Shown here one piece after another: positions 42,788 to 50,929 of a stretch of 64,000 bases of DNA. This stretch comes from Butyricicoccus_A sp963588905 (GTDB lineage Bacteria; Bacillota; Clostridia; Oscillospirales; Butyricicoccaceae). The position numbers were made by a program, and so were the translations under genes. The first letter of the stretch is position 1; the number at the start of each line of letters is the position of its first letter. The stretch lies in NCBI GenBank assembly GCA_963588905.1, contig CAVAJF010000013.1:1-64000 (forward strand), given 5' to 3'. Under the pieces are notes generated by a model, which saw only the letters and a program-made list of their open reading frames with translations, made no database searches and was not told the origin of the DNA.

Positions 42788-43006
42788 TTACTTGACTTCA
42801 ATCATCTCAGCATCTTCCTTGCGGAGAGACAGCTCATAGCCGCGAACCGTGATCTCAACCGGATCGCCCAGCGGAGCAACCTTGCGGATGTACACTTCTA
42901 CGCCCTTGGTAATGCCCATATCCATGATGCGGCGCTTGATCGCACCAGCGCCCGTAATCTTCGCTACGGTGTACGTGCTGCCGACTTTCGCTTCTTTTAA
43001 TGTCAT
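42788..43006 (-). CDS. feoA: FeoA-family SH3-like protein
   Basis: A 72-aa SH3-like domain (VAKITGAGAIKRRIMDMGITKGVEVYIRKVAPLGDPVEI), the classical FeoA form thought to bind and tune FeoB. AAAGGAGAACGC precedes the ATG. It lies 92 nt before feoB and 37 nt after a second, more diverged feoA. Confidence 0.94.
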   Translation of the reverse strand: MTLKEAKVGSTYTVAKITGAGAIKRRIMDMGITKGVEVYIRKVAPLGDPVEITVRGYELSLRKEDAEMIEVK

Positions 43007-43043
43007 CTTTGCGTTCTCCTTTCCCTTCGATTTTGCGAAGGCA

Positions 43044-43256
43044 TCAAATCATGATTTTCTGCGCCATTTCCTGGCTGATACCAACTCGTGCTTCCTTTAC
43101 ATTCACGATCAGGTTTCCGCCCATGGCAGAGACAACCTTTACAGTTCCTCCCACAACAAAGCCCAGATTTTCCAGATGTTTCTTGACCTCCGGCTTGCCG
43201 CCGATTTTCACAATGGTGTTTTCCTCACCAACAGTTGCAAATGTCAATGGCATCAT
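43044..43256 (-). CDS. feoA: Second FeoA-family protein
   Basis: A 70-aa SH3-like domain (EVKKHLENLGFVVGGTVKVVSAMGGNLIVNVKEARVGI), diverged from the next feoA. Two FeoA proteins before FeoB are common in Clostridia. GGAGGAGC lies 5 nt before ATG 43256; the frame extends to 43289 without a better site. First gene of the feo operon, directly after the promoter and palindrome. Confidence 0.92.
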   Translation of the reverse strand: MMPLTFATVGEENTIVKIGGKPEVKKHLENLGFVVGGTVKVVSAMGGNLIVNVKEARVGISQEMAQKIMI

Positions 43257-43319
43257 GATAAGCTCCTCCTTTATCCATGTTTTTAGCATAGCTTTACACT
43301 TCGCGCACGCGAAAGCTAA

Positions 43320-43333
43320 TTAGCTCTTGCTAA
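43320..43333. promoter_or_regulatory. Operator-like palindrome at feo promoter
   Basis: TTAGC-TCTT-GCTAA, 9 nt downstream of the feo -10 box, so covering the start of transcription. It is one of a family TTAGY-N4-RCTAA found also at 50534, 50723, 55677 and 56594. An adjacent partial copy lies at 43307-43320. Confidence 0.7.
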
Positions 43334-43342
43334 TCAACTAGT

Positions 43343-43371
43343 ATAATATCTTGTTTTCGCATCTTTGTCAA
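43343..43371 (-). promoter_or_regulatory. Promoter of feo operon
   Basis: Minus strand TTGACA (43366-43371), 17-nt spacer, TATTAT (43343-43348). Confidence 0.8.
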
Positions 43372-43556
43372 CCAATTTTGCCGCGAAATCCGGCAGCTTT
43401 ACCATTTTTGTACTATTTGTTCAGCTGTTAGGATATGCTAAGGCTTTGTTTTATCCAATGTTAACATATACTGATTTTCCCATGCTATTTTCTGTTTTCT
43501 TATTTTTATCAAATGAAAAACGGATGTTTTCTGTTTTTCTCTCCAATTCAAGAAGA

Positions 43557-43582
43557 AAAGCAGGGGCTTACTCCCCTGCTTT
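43557..43582 (-). terminator. Terminator of mnmM
   Basis: Stem AAAGCAGGGG/CCCCTGCTTT, 2 nt past the stop; the T tract is interrupted (TTTTCTTC). Confidence 0.75.
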
Positions 43583-43584
43583 CC

Positions 43585-44142
43585 TCATGTTGCCTTGTGA
43601 ATAAACACCGGAATCGGCGGATCGCCCGCTCGATTGGCGAACTGCGTGACGAGAACCGTATACTGCGCCGGATCTATCGCCTTGACGTATTCCAGCAGCG
43701 CGTCACGCTCCTCGTAGCCGCTGGCTCCGCCGTAATAAATGCTCACGCACATCACACCATCTTTGCGCAGCAGCTTGAGACCGGCTTCTATTGCCGCAAT
43801 CGTGCTGTCCGCGTGCGTAAAGACCGTATGATCGCCGCCCGGCAGCCAGCCGAGATTAAACACGATACAGTCTACACTGTTTTTCTGCGCGTACTTGCCC
43901 ATATTGGCGTGGCTGTCGAGTACCACCTCGCCGACATCTGACCAGCCATGCTCCTGCAATCGCTGTCTGGTATTCTCCACCGCCTGTTCCTGAATATCAA
44001 ATGCCAGAACTTTTCCTTCTCGCCCTACCAGGCCGCACAAAAACTCCGTGTCCTTTCCATTGCCTGCCGTGGCATCAATGACAAAATCACCCGGGGAAAT
44101 CCACGATTTTAAATGCTCGTGCACCAAGCTCAACGTATTCAT
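43585..44142 (-). CDS. MnmM/YtqB-like SAM-dependent methyltransferase
   Basis: A 185-aa class I methyltransferase. DATAGNGKDTEFLC is the SAM loop, and VFNLGWLPGGDHT and SIYYGGASGYEERDAL are hallmarks of the PF06962 family, whose Bacillus member YtqB (MnmM) completes mnm5s2U in the tRNA wobble base. The start at 44142 has AAGGAGGAGG upstream; the frame opens to 44196 through the promoter region. Divergent from the CpXC gene. Confidence 0.88.
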   Translation of the reverse strand: MNTLSLVHEHLKSWISPGDFVIDATAGNGKDTEFLCGLVGREGKVLAFDIQEQAVENTRQRLQEHGWSDVGEVVLDSHANMGKYAQKNSVDCIVFNLGWLPGGDHTVFTHADSTIAAIEAGLKLLRKDGVMCVSIYYGGASGYEERDALLEYVKAIDPAQYTVLVTQFANRAGDPPIPVFIHKAT

Positions 44143-44252
44143 AGATAACCTCCTCCTTGTTTTGTTCAAATTATACCATACTTTTACCCAACACACGATA
44201 TTTTGTGGTATACTAGAACCATCTTATTTCCCGTGTACAGGAGGGATTTTCC

Positions 44253-44891
44253 ATGTCCAAGCCAAATATCGCACAAATCACCTGTCCCAACTGCGGTACT
44301 CTATTTGAAATCGAGCAATGGAACGTCATTAACGCACAAAAGCAGCCAGAGCTCCACAAAAAAATCAGGAACGGTTCGATGTTCCTGCAAACCTGTCCGC
44401 ATTGCGGCACACGCGTGCATTCTGTATACACCTGTATTTACAGCGATGACGAAAAGAAATTTCTTGTTTCTTTCCAGCCCAGTGACAAAGAACCTGCGGC
44501 CACGCCTTTTGTTCCCGATTACAAGCTGCGTCTGGAACACACACTCCTCGGCTTTTTCGAGCGCATTCGCATCTTAGAATCCGGTTTAGATGATTTGACC
44601 CTCGAAATGGTACGCTACCTTGTGACCGCTCAGCTTACCCGTCAGTTTCCTGAAAAACACATCACACATTTACTGTTTGACAATGCAGATAACGAAAATG
44701 TATTCTTCCAGTACGACAGCAATAATCCCTCCGAGCAAATCCAGATTCCACTTGCCACGATTTGGCGATATGAAGATCAGCTCACAAACTCCGGCTTCCG
44801 CCCAAACCTCACAGGATATGCAACCGTAAACGATGCCTTTGTGCAGACATCCGGCATTCTCAACTGTTTAAAGCCGAAAAATCCATCATAA
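44253..44891 (+). CDS. CpXC-domain protein
   Basis: A 212-aa soluble protein whose N-terminal half holds the CpXC domain: CPNC near residue 11 and CPHC near residue 48, a likely zinc site. The C-terminal half is unassigned. ACAGGAGGG precedes the ATG. Function of the family is unknown. Convergent with the membrane iron-sulfur gene, sharing a bidirectional terminator. Confidence 0.87.
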   Translation: MSKPNIAQITCPNCGTLFEIEQWNVINAQKQPELHKKIRNGSMFLQTCPHCGTRVHSVYTCIYSDDEKKFLVSFQPSDKEPAATPFVPDYKLRLEHTLLGFFERIRILESGLDDLTLEMVRYLVTAQLTRQFPEKHITHLLFDNADNENVFFQYDSNNPSEQIQIPLATIWRYEDQLTNSGFRPNLTGYATVNDAFVQTSGILNCLKPKNPS

Positions 44892-44897
44892 AGCAAG

Positions 44898-44925
44898 AAA
44901 AGCTCCCAAACGGGAGCTTTTTTTG
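44898..44925. terminator. Bidirectional terminator, CpXC gene and flavin operon
   Basis: Ten-bp perfect stem AAAAGCTCCC/GGGAGCTTTT with an AACG loop region; T8 on plus, TTTTCTT on minus. It ends both convergent units. Confidence 0.9.
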
Positions 44926-45828
44926 TCACATAAAACTGCGAATCAAACCGAGAGCCAAACAAACAGCGAACAGAAGCACTGCTTTGACGATGACCGGAAT
45001 CGGCGCATTGCCGTCCTGTACGCGGCCATTTGCATAGCTGATGTTGCGGCGCGGGCACACATCACTGCATTTACCGCAGGAGATGCACTCGCCCATGCGG
45101 ATGTTTTCCTCATCGGTCTCCACAGAAACCGGACAGTTCTTCGAGCACGCCGAACAGCGGTTGATGCAGTTCGGGCGATTGCGCGTATAGCGTCCAATGA
45201 CCGGAAGCAGCGCAAAAATCGCGCCCATCGGGCATAAGAACTGGCAGAAAAAGCGTTCCTTAAACGCCATGCCGACAACAATGGCAAGCAGAAGAACAAT
45301 GGCAATGGCATATCCCGCCGGAATCGCGCGTGGTGCGGTGAGCATTGAGAACACATCCCATGGACTCCATCCCGGCAGCTTGTCATAGACACCTGCCGCG
45401 CACAAAATGATAATAGCGAGCAAAATCAAATACTTGATCTTTTGAAAGTAACCGGTCAGCTTGTCCGGAATCTTCGGCAGCTTCTTTTTTGCTTTTTTCT
45501 GAATGAACTGGGACAGCTCATACACGGCATCGCCAAACGCGCCAAACGCACAGGCATATCCGCAGAAAAATCTGCCGCAAATGATCGTATAAATACACAG
45601 TACCACCAGCGTGGTAAAGAAGGAACTGTAGGAAATCGGATCCTTTGCGCCAATCGCCGTTGCCATTTCCTTGATGCCGGAAAAGCAGGAGGTGTATACA
45701 GACGGTGCCAACAGGAAGAAAATCAGCTGAATCACGGCGCGCACGCGGCGGCGCAGCTTGACGCGCTGCATGGGATTCATCGGCCTTTTCTTTGCAGCCG
45801 TCTTTTGTGCTGTTTGCGTTTCCATCAT
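44926..45828 (-). CDS. NapH-like membrane protein with two 4Fe-4S clusters
   Basis: A 300-aa membrane protein with about five helices. Two intramembrane Cys pairs occur (CGRFFCGYACAFG and FFCQFLCPMG, as in NapH/NosR/RnfE-like proteins), then a cytoplasmic ferredoxin-like part with two clusters (CINRCSACSKNCP and CISCGKCSDVCP). It is the last gene of the flavin operon; ATG 45828 overlaps the stop of the FMN-protein gene (ATGA) with GGAGGACG upstream. Proteins of this kind take electrons from cytoplasmic or quinone donors and hand them outward, so it is the likely entry point to the flavin chain. That role is inferred. Confidence 0.9.
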   Translation of the reverse strand: MMETQTAQKTAAKKRPMNPMQRVKLRRRVRAVIQLIFFLLAPSVYTSCFSGIKEMATAIGAKDPISYSSFFTTLVVLCIYTIICGRFFCGYACAFGAFGDAVYELSQFIQKKAKKKLPKIPDKLTGYFQKIKYLILLAIIILCAAGVYDKLPGWSPWDVFSMLTAPRAIPAGYAIAIVLLLAIVVGMAFKERFFCQFLCPMGAIFALLPVIGRYTRNRPNCINRCSACSKNCPVSVETDEENIRMGECISCGKCSDVCPRRNISYANGRVQDGNAPIPVIVKAVLLFAVCLALGLIRSFM

Positions 45829-46553
45829 GCCGCGTCCTCCAATGCCTGTTCTACCGCCGTTTTAATGCCTGTCGAGGAGAACGTTGCTCCACTGATCGTG
45901 TCTACTTCCGGCGAATTCGCGGAAATCATGCTGTCGATGATACCCTTCGCCTTATCCAAGTACGCCGCATCCTCGCCGGATGCATCGGTAATATCAATTG
46001 CGGTAATTTTGCCGCCGGATACCGTCACGCTGACAGATACCGTCCCGCCAAAGCCGTCTCCGCTGCCGATATATGTGCCGTCCGCATAGTTTGTCGCACC
46101 GCCTGCCGGTGCAGAAGTGTCCACAGCATCCTTGAGGGCAGCCTGTACCGCCGTCTTAATACCTGTCGAGGAGAAGGTCGCTCCACTGATTGTGTCCACT
46201 TCCGGCGAATTTGCGGAAATCATGCTGTCGATGATGCCCTTCGCCTTATCCAAGTACGCTGCATCCTCGCCGGATGCCTCGGTAATATCAATCGCAGTAA
46301 TTTTACCGCCGGATACCGTCACGCTGACAGATACCGTGCCGCCGAAGCCGTCTCCGCTGCCAGTGTATGTGCCGTCCACATAGCTGACGGCCCCGCCTTC
46401 CGCCGCTGCATTCTGTGCCTGCACCTCAGCGAGCTGCTGTTTATTTTCCTCTTCCGCAGCCTGCCATTGCAGCGCATGTGCTTGATACACGCACAGAGCT
46501 ACAATAGCCAGCGCAAGACTGCCCAGTCTTGACCAAAAATCGAGATGTTTCAA
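45825..46553 (-). CDS. Extracytoplasmic protein with two FMN-binding domains
   Basis: A 242-aa protein with one N-terminal membrane anchor (about 8-28), a short coiled linker and two nearly identical FMN-binding domains, each ending in DTISGATFSSTGIKTAV. The Thr of SGAT is the usual site of covalent FMN attachment by ApbE. The start is TTG at 46553, with GGAGGG lying in the end of the previous gene. The two domains are almost identical in DNA (about 45850-46105 and 46117-46375), so the duplication is recent or homogenised. Predicted to carry two FMN. Confidence 0.92.
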   Translation of the reverse strand: MKHLDFWSRLGSLALAIVALCVYQAHALQWQAAEEENKQQLAEVQAQNAAAEGGAVSYVDGTYTGSGDGFGGTVSVSVTVSGGKITAIDITEASGEDAAYLDKAKGIIDSMISANSPEVDTISGATFSSTGIKTAVQAALKDAVDTSAPAGGATNYADGTYIGSGDGFGGTVSVSVTVSGGKITAIDITDASGEDAAYLDKAKGIIDSMISANSPEVDTISGATFSSTGIKTAVEQALEDAA

Positions 46554-46557
46554 AAAA

Positions 46558-48444
46558 TTAGCCCTCCGCCTTTGCTAGTGCCTGCTTTACCGCTTCCTTA
46601 ATTGCCTTGGACGAGCAGGTTGCACCGGATACCGTGTCTACACCGTCAATGTCAGCTGCCGTTTTGCCGCTCAAATTCGTATTCATGCCTTCAAATGCAC
46701 TTTCCGAATACATGACATTGCTCTTTTTAATCGTGCAGTCCTTATTCAACGAAACCGATTCTACTTTGCCATCCTTTACAGAAACATCAACAATCAGATC
46801 ATACGCATTAAAATCTTCCTCTTCATCCGGATTAACGGAAACTGTCTCCGTGTATGTCTGTGCTTCCGGATCCGGTGTCGGTTCCGGCGTCGGCGTATCC
46901 GGCGTCTCCTTCGGTGGAATATACTGTTCCGCAATAATCGCCTTGTTCAGCGCCTCCGTCAATGCGGTCAGAATACCCTTAGACGAATAAGTCGCTCCAG
47001 ATACGGTATCCACAACGTTGATATTTTTGCCATTTTTAACCTTTTCAATAATTTTACTTGCGTTAGTAAAATACGGTTCGTCCTGATCGTTCTTTTCGAT
47101 GACATCAATGCTCTTTAATTCTCCGCCGGATGCGGTGACCTTGAGCACAATGCGGCCATTGCGATAGCCGTATCCAATGCCGTAGAACTCTGTTGCCGTG
47201 TCGGTATAGGTCTTTTCCGTCGGCTTCTTGTCGTCATCATCATCGGTTGTCGTGCCGCCGGAAGTCTGCGCCTTCTTCAGCGCATTTCTCACCGCCGAGA
47301 TAATACCGTTGGACGAGTATGTCGCGCCGGATACCGTGTCCACATTGGTGGACTGGGTGGAAATCATCTTATTGATAATGCCGTTCTTTGCCTTGCCGAA
47401 ATATGCCGCGTCATCGCTGCCGGATACATCAATTGTTTTGATTTTTCCGCCGGAAATCGTAACCTTTGCGGTTACCGTTCCCTTAAAGCCCTTGCCCGTG
47501 CCGGTATACGTGCCATCCTTATAGCTGCCAGTATAGGTATCTTTGTCCAGCTTGCTCGGCGAAGAATCGCCGCCGGTTGTTGCGCCGCCACTGCTCGGCG
47601 TGTCGGATACCGTGCCGCCCGCCGCCTTGGTCAGTGCATTCTTAATCGCGTTCAAAATACCGTTGGAGGAATAGGTCGCGCCGGATACCGTATCGACACC
47701 GTTCGGGCTCTGCTTGGCAATGACCTTGGCAATCAATGTCTTTGCCTTGCTCAGATACGGCTCATCGTTGCCAGGTGCAGAAACCACACTGATGGTAGAG
47801 ATCTTGCCGCCTGCAATCGTCACGCTGACGGTGATATTGCCACGGAAGCCTGCCGCCGTTCCGGTATAGGTACCATCTTTATATGAGCCATCCTGAAAGG
47901 CATCGGAAGATGTGCTTCCCGCCGCATTATTTGCCGCGGCACCGCCGCCATTAGACGTCTCGGTTACTGTGCCGCCGGATGCCTTGGTCAGTGCGTTCTT
48001 CACCGCATTGATGATGCCGTTGGACGAATAGGTTGCACCGGAAACGACATCGACATCCGGATTCTGTGCCTCAATAATTTTTGGAATCAAAGCCTTCGCC
48101 TTAGCGAAAAACGATGGGGTTTCCGCCGAGGCTGACACTACCTCAATGGCAGTGATTTTTTTGTTGGCAATGGTCACACTGACGGTAACGTCACCGCCGT
48201 AGCCCTGTGCGGTGCCCGTCCATGTGCCGTCCTGCCAAGAGCCGGCATCCGCTGCTGCTCCGACAGCAGAACCGGAGCCAGAGCCCAAGTTCGCAGCCTG
48301 TGCAGACGGAGACGCCAATTCCGGAATGTCTTCCAGCACGGCACCGCCGGAGGCAACGCCCCACGCTGCCAGCGCCGCAACAGCAATGCCCGGTACCAGT
48401 CGGCGGGCAATGGCATCCACAGATTGATTGTAAAAGATACGCAT
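46558..48444 (-). CDS. Multi-flavin protein with five FMN-binding domains
   Basis: A 628-aa extracytoplasmic protein. After an N-terminal hydrophobic anchor (about 18-35) come five FMN-binding domains, each with an SGAT motif: DVVSGATYSS, DTVSGATYSS three times, and DTVSGATCSS at the C-terminus. Low-complexity Ser/Thr/Gly and Pro-rich linkers separate them. The last domain is of a different subtype and closely matches the C-terminal domain of the S-layer protein at 50930. AAGGAGG precedes the ATG. With ApbE in the same operon it should bind five FMN, a string that could pass electrons across the wall. The linear wire idea is inference. Confidence 0.93.
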   Translation of the reverse strand: MRIFYNQSVDAIARRLVPGIAVAALAAWGVASGGAVLEDIPELASPSAQAANLGSGSGSAVGAAADAGSWQDGTWTGTAQGYGGDVTVSVTIANKKITAIEVVSASAETPSFFAKAKALIPKIIEAQNPDVDVVSGATYSSNGIINAVKNALTKASGGTVTETSNGGGAAANNAAGSTSSDAFQDGSYKDGTYTGTAAGFRGNITVSVTIAGGKISTISVVSAPGNDEPYLSKAKTLIAKVIAKQSPNGVDTVSGATYSSNGILNAIKNALTKAAGGTVSDTPSSGGATTGGDSSPSKLDKDTYTGSYKDGTYTGTGKGFKGTVTAKVTISGGKIKTIDVSGSDDAAYFGKAKNGIINKMISTQSTNVDTVSGATYSSNGIISAVRNALKKAQTSGGTTTDDDDDKKPTEKTYTDTATEFYGIGYGYRNGRIVLKVTASGGELKSIDVIEKNDQDEPYFTNASKIIEKVKNGKNINVVDTVSGATYSSKGILTALTEALNKAIIAEQYIPPKETPDTPTPEPTPDPEAQTYTETVSVNPDEEEDFNAYDLIVDVSVKDGKVESVSLNKDCTIKKSNVMYSESAFEGMNTNLSGKTAADIDGVDTVSGATCSSKAIKEAVKQALAKAEG

Positions 48445-48495
48445 GTTTTGCCTCCTTGCGTTGTAAAACGTACAAATTGATTGAGATACTTGTTG

Positions 48496-49596
48496 TTATT
48501 TGTGAATCGTCTGTACCTGATCCGCAGAAACACTGTCCGGCGCAAAGCCGTCTGCAATGCCTTCTGTGATGTATACATTTCTGTCCTTATCCACCAGAAT
48601 GGTGTCAAATTCGTCCGCGTGCTGTTTCCAGTACGCAATCGCCTTGTCCTTACCCATGACAAACAGCGAGGTGGACAGACCGTCCGCCAACGTGCCATCC
48701 TTGCTGACAATGGTCACAGAGGTCAGACCGCTGTTAGACGGCTTGCCGGTCGCCGGATCAATGATGTGATGATAGGTCACGCCATCCTTTTCAAAGTTGC
48801 GCTCATACGCGCCGGATGTGATAACCGCACAGTCATCCGCTTCCAGTACACCGAGCATATCATCGGTGTTGTCCGGGTCCTGAATGCCAACGCGCCACTC
48901 ACTGCCGTCCTGTTTGGTGCCCAGCAGGTGCACATTGCCGCCCAGCGACACCATGCCGCAGGTCACGCCGTCTTTTTTGAAGATTTCCATAATGCGGCTG
49001 GATGTAAAGCCCTTGGCAATACCGCCCAAGTCAATCTCCTGATTGTCTCCCAGTGTCAGCGTCTTGGTGCTTTCGTCCCATGTCAGCTTATCTGCGCCGA
49101 CACGCTGCAACGTAGACTGAATTTCAGCCTCTGTCGGGACGTAATAATCCTGTGTCGTAAAGCCCCACAGTTCCATGAGCGGCAGGACGGTAATATCAAA
49201 TGCGCCGCCGGTGCTCTTGTATAAGTCCAGCGCTTTTGTGACCATAACCGCTGTATCATCGGACAGTGCCGCAGAACCACTCTTGTTGAGCTTGGAAATT
49301 TCGCTGTCCTCCTTACCGATAGACAGCAGATTGTCCAAGCGTTCGATTTCCGCAATGGCATCGGTCACGCCCTTCTGTGCGTTGTCGCCATATGCCGTAA
49401 CCGTCATATAGGTGTCCATTGCAAAAATTTCTTGGCTGACCGGTTCTGTCGAGCTGCTCGTCGTACTACTCGTTGTCTGTGTTTCCGATGCACTGCCCGT
49501 ATTGTTCGTATTGGTATTGGATGTCGAACGACATCCCGTTAACAGCATACTCGCCACAACAGCAGATGCCAGCATGACTTTCCATGGATATTTCAT
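48496..49596 (-). CDS. apbE: ApbE flavin transferase lipoprotein
   Basis: A 366-aa lipoprotein (lipobox LLTGC, Cys22), Mg-dependent FAD:protein FMN transferase. Visible are MDTYMTVTAYG, the NLLSIGKEDSEISKLN segment, DLGGIAKGFTSSRIME, VSLGGNVHLLG, HHIIDPATGKPS and the metal-site TLADGLSTSLFVMG. It should flavinylate the SGAT threonines of its neighbours outside the membrane. Start at 49596 with GGAAGGA upstream; the frame opens far upstream but covers the previous gene. It lies 25 nt after the Gx gene. Confidence 0.95.
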   Translation of the reverse strand: MKYPWKVMLASAVVASMLLTGCRSTSNTNTNNTGSASETQTTSSTTSSSTEPVSQEIFAMDTYMTVTAYGDNAQKGVTDAIAEIERLDNLLSIGKEDSEISKLNKSGSAALSDDTAVMVTKALDLYKSTGGAFDITVLPLMELWGFTTQDYYVPTEAEIQSTLQRVGADKLTWDESTKTLTLGDNQEIDLGGIAKGFTSSRIMEIFKKDGVTCGMVSLGGNVHLLGTKQDGSEWRVGIQDPDNTDDMLGVLEADDCAVITSGAYERNFEKDGVTYHHIIDPATGKPSNSGLTSVTIVSKDGTLADGLSTSLFVMGKDKAIAYWKQHADEFDTILVDKDRNVYITEGIADGFAPDSVSADQVQTIHK

Positions 49597-49621
49597 TGTG
49601 TTCCTTCCTCGCAAAGAAAAT

Positions 49622-50122
49622 TTAAACTTCGTGTATTTCCGGCAGACGCTTGAGCATCCAGCTGCCCAGCAAGCCGATAACGGCACCGGCAACAATACCG
49701 GAAACCCACAGCACCAGCAAATACCATGCAATGGCGCTGGTCTGCATGATGGCCATGGCAACCAGAATCTGTCCCACATTGTGCATGACACCGCCTGCCA
49801 CGCTGACCGTCACCGGCTGGAATTTTCCGGTCTTTTTGAGCGCAATCATTACCGCTCCGGATAAAAGTCCGCCCGCCAGAGAATACCACAGGCTAATCAC
49901 CGTTCCGAACAGCATCGCCGTCAGTCCGATGCGCACAAAGTTAATGACCACTGCCGGTTTGGACCCCATGCGGTACAGTGCCACAAGGACGACCAGATTG
50001 GTCAAGCCGAGCTTCATGCCCGGCACGGCAAAAAACGCCGGAACCATCGCTTCGATATAGCTGAGCACCAGTGCCAGTGCAGCAAGCATTCCATACAATG
50101 CCAATCGTTTTGTCTGTTTCAT
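49622..50122 (-). CDS. Gx-type integral membrane protein
   Basis: A 166-aa polytopic protein (five or six helices) of the PF07456 family, long called heptaprenyl diphosphate synthase component I and now Gx transporter. GMKLGLTNLVVLVALY and AGGVMHNVGQILVA are family-typical. Homologues sit with NusG-domain-II proteins in flavin-based extracellular electron-transfer loci of Listeria and Enterococcus (EetA/EetB pair, from memory). Start at 50122 (MKQTKRL) with GAGGGAC upstream, 10 nt after the previous stop. Confidence 0.88.
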   Translation of the reverse strand: MKQTKRLALYGMLAALALVLSYIEAMVPAFFAVPGMKLGLTNLVVLVALYRMGSKPAVVINFVRIGLTAMLFGTVISLWYSLAGGLLSGAVMIALKKTGKFQPVTVSVAGGVMHNVGQILVAMAIMQTSAIAWYLLVLWVSGIVAGAVIGLLGSWMLKRLPEIHEV

Positions 50123-50132
50123 TGCTTGTCCC

Positions 50133-50507
50133 TCACTGTGCCACAGCATCTACGCCGTTTGTGTCCGTTTCATCCTGAATGGTGACGCTCACCTTGTTCG
50201 GCAGGCAGATAATGCTCTCGCCGGAATACTTGATCTTGCCCTGATGCACACACAGCTTATCCGGGCAGCTTGCCTCTTCCAGCCAAACCTGACCATCCTC
50301 AATGATTAACTCATTTGTGCCGCCATTTACACCATGAATCGTATATTTCGTATTTTTATTCACGGAAAATGCCGTCACTTGTTTGCCCGCTACTTTCACG
50401 ACAACCTCTGCACCGCTCTTTCGCGTCAGCAGCAGAAATGCACCGAGTAGGAGCACGCCCGCCAGCAATGCCGCTAGCAGCAGAATGTCCTGTTTTTTCA
50501 GCTTCAT
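50133..50507 (-). CDS. NusG domain II-containing membrane-anchored protein
   Basis: A 124-aa protein with one N-terminal membrane helix (about 8-28) and an extracytoplasmic NusG domain II beta barrel containing SCPDKLCVHQGKI. The Cys pair might bind a ligand or form a disulfide. It is the first gene of the flavin operon, paired with the Gx gene as in other extracellular electron-transfer loci. GGGAGTTG precedes the ATG. A TTAGT-N4-ACTAA palindrome lies 26 nt upstream. Confidence 0.9.
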   Translation of the reverse strand: MKLKKQDILLLAALLAGVLLLGAFLLLTRKSGAEVVVKVAGKQVTAFSVNKNTKYTIHGVNGGTNELIIEDGQVWLEEASCPDKLCVHQGKIKYSGESIICLPNKVSVTIQDETDTNGVDAVAQ

Positions 50508-50533
50508 GATACAACTCCCAACTTCTGATATGG

Positions 50534-50547
50534 TTAGTAGAAACTAA
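50534..50547. promoter_or_regulatory. Operator-like palindrome in flavin operon leader
   Basis: TTAGT-AGAA-ACTAA, 72 nt downstream of the proximal -10 box and 26 nt before the first start codon. The S-layer FMN gene has a similar box at almost the same distance from its -10. Confidence 0.65.
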
Positions 50548-50619
50548 TAGGAACAGAAAAAGAAATTGCGCAGGAAATATCTCCCACACAAGTCCGTCGT
50601 TCTCGTTCCAAATTATCTC

Positions 50620-50648
50620 AGTATACCGCATAGACAGCGGATTGTCAA
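50620..50648 (-). promoter_or_regulatory. Proximal promoter of flavin operon
   Basis: Minus strand TTGACA (50643-50648), 17-nt spacer, TATACT (50620-50625). Confidence 0.8.
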
Positions 50649-50665
50649 TTAAAGCTGTGGGCAGG

Positions 50666-50693
50666 AAAAAGCCGTTTGCCGTGCGGCAAACGC
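50666..50693 (-). terminator. Leader hairpin between the two flavin operon promoters
   Basis: CGTTTGCC/GGCAAACG stem (50673-50680 and 50685-50692) followed on the minus strand by GGCTTTTTCC. It would stop or attenuate transcripts from the distal promoter. Confidence 0.65.
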
Positions 50694-50722
50694 CAAATCA
50701 TTCCGATATTTCGTTTTCGTTG

Positions 50723-50736
50723 TTAGAAGGAACTAA
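50723..50736. promoter_or_regulatory. Operator-like palindrome at distal flavin operon promoter
   Basis: TTAGA-AGGA-ACTAA, 9 nt downstream of the distal -10 box, the same spacing as at the feo promoter. A weaker relative (TTAGC-ATTC-GCTTT) lies at 50793-50806. Confidence 0.65.
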
Positions 50737-50745
50737 TCTGTATTT

Positions 50746-50774
50746 AGGATACCATATCCCACATACTTCGTCAA
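50746..50774 (-). promoter_or_regulatory. Distal promoter of flavin operon
   Basis: Minus strand TTGACG (50769-50774), 17-nt spacer, TATCCT (50746-50751). Confidence 0.65.
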
Positions 50775-50843
50775 TTCTTCCTATGTAAAAAATTAGCATT
50801 CGCTTTCGCTGTTTTTCGGCATATTTGCTCAACAGCCGGAAAG

Positions 50844-50880
50844 AAGTCCCCCTGAATGGAATATCCACCCAGAGGGACTT
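50844..50880 (-). terminator. Terminator of the S-layer FMN gene
   Basis: Minus strand AAGTCCCTCTG/CAGGGGGACTT stem, T tract weak (CTTTCC), 50 nt past the stop. Confidence 0.6.
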
Positions 50881-50929
50881 TGAAAGGAACTTATGAAAAA
50901 ATGAAGATCACATTCACCTTTTTATCATC

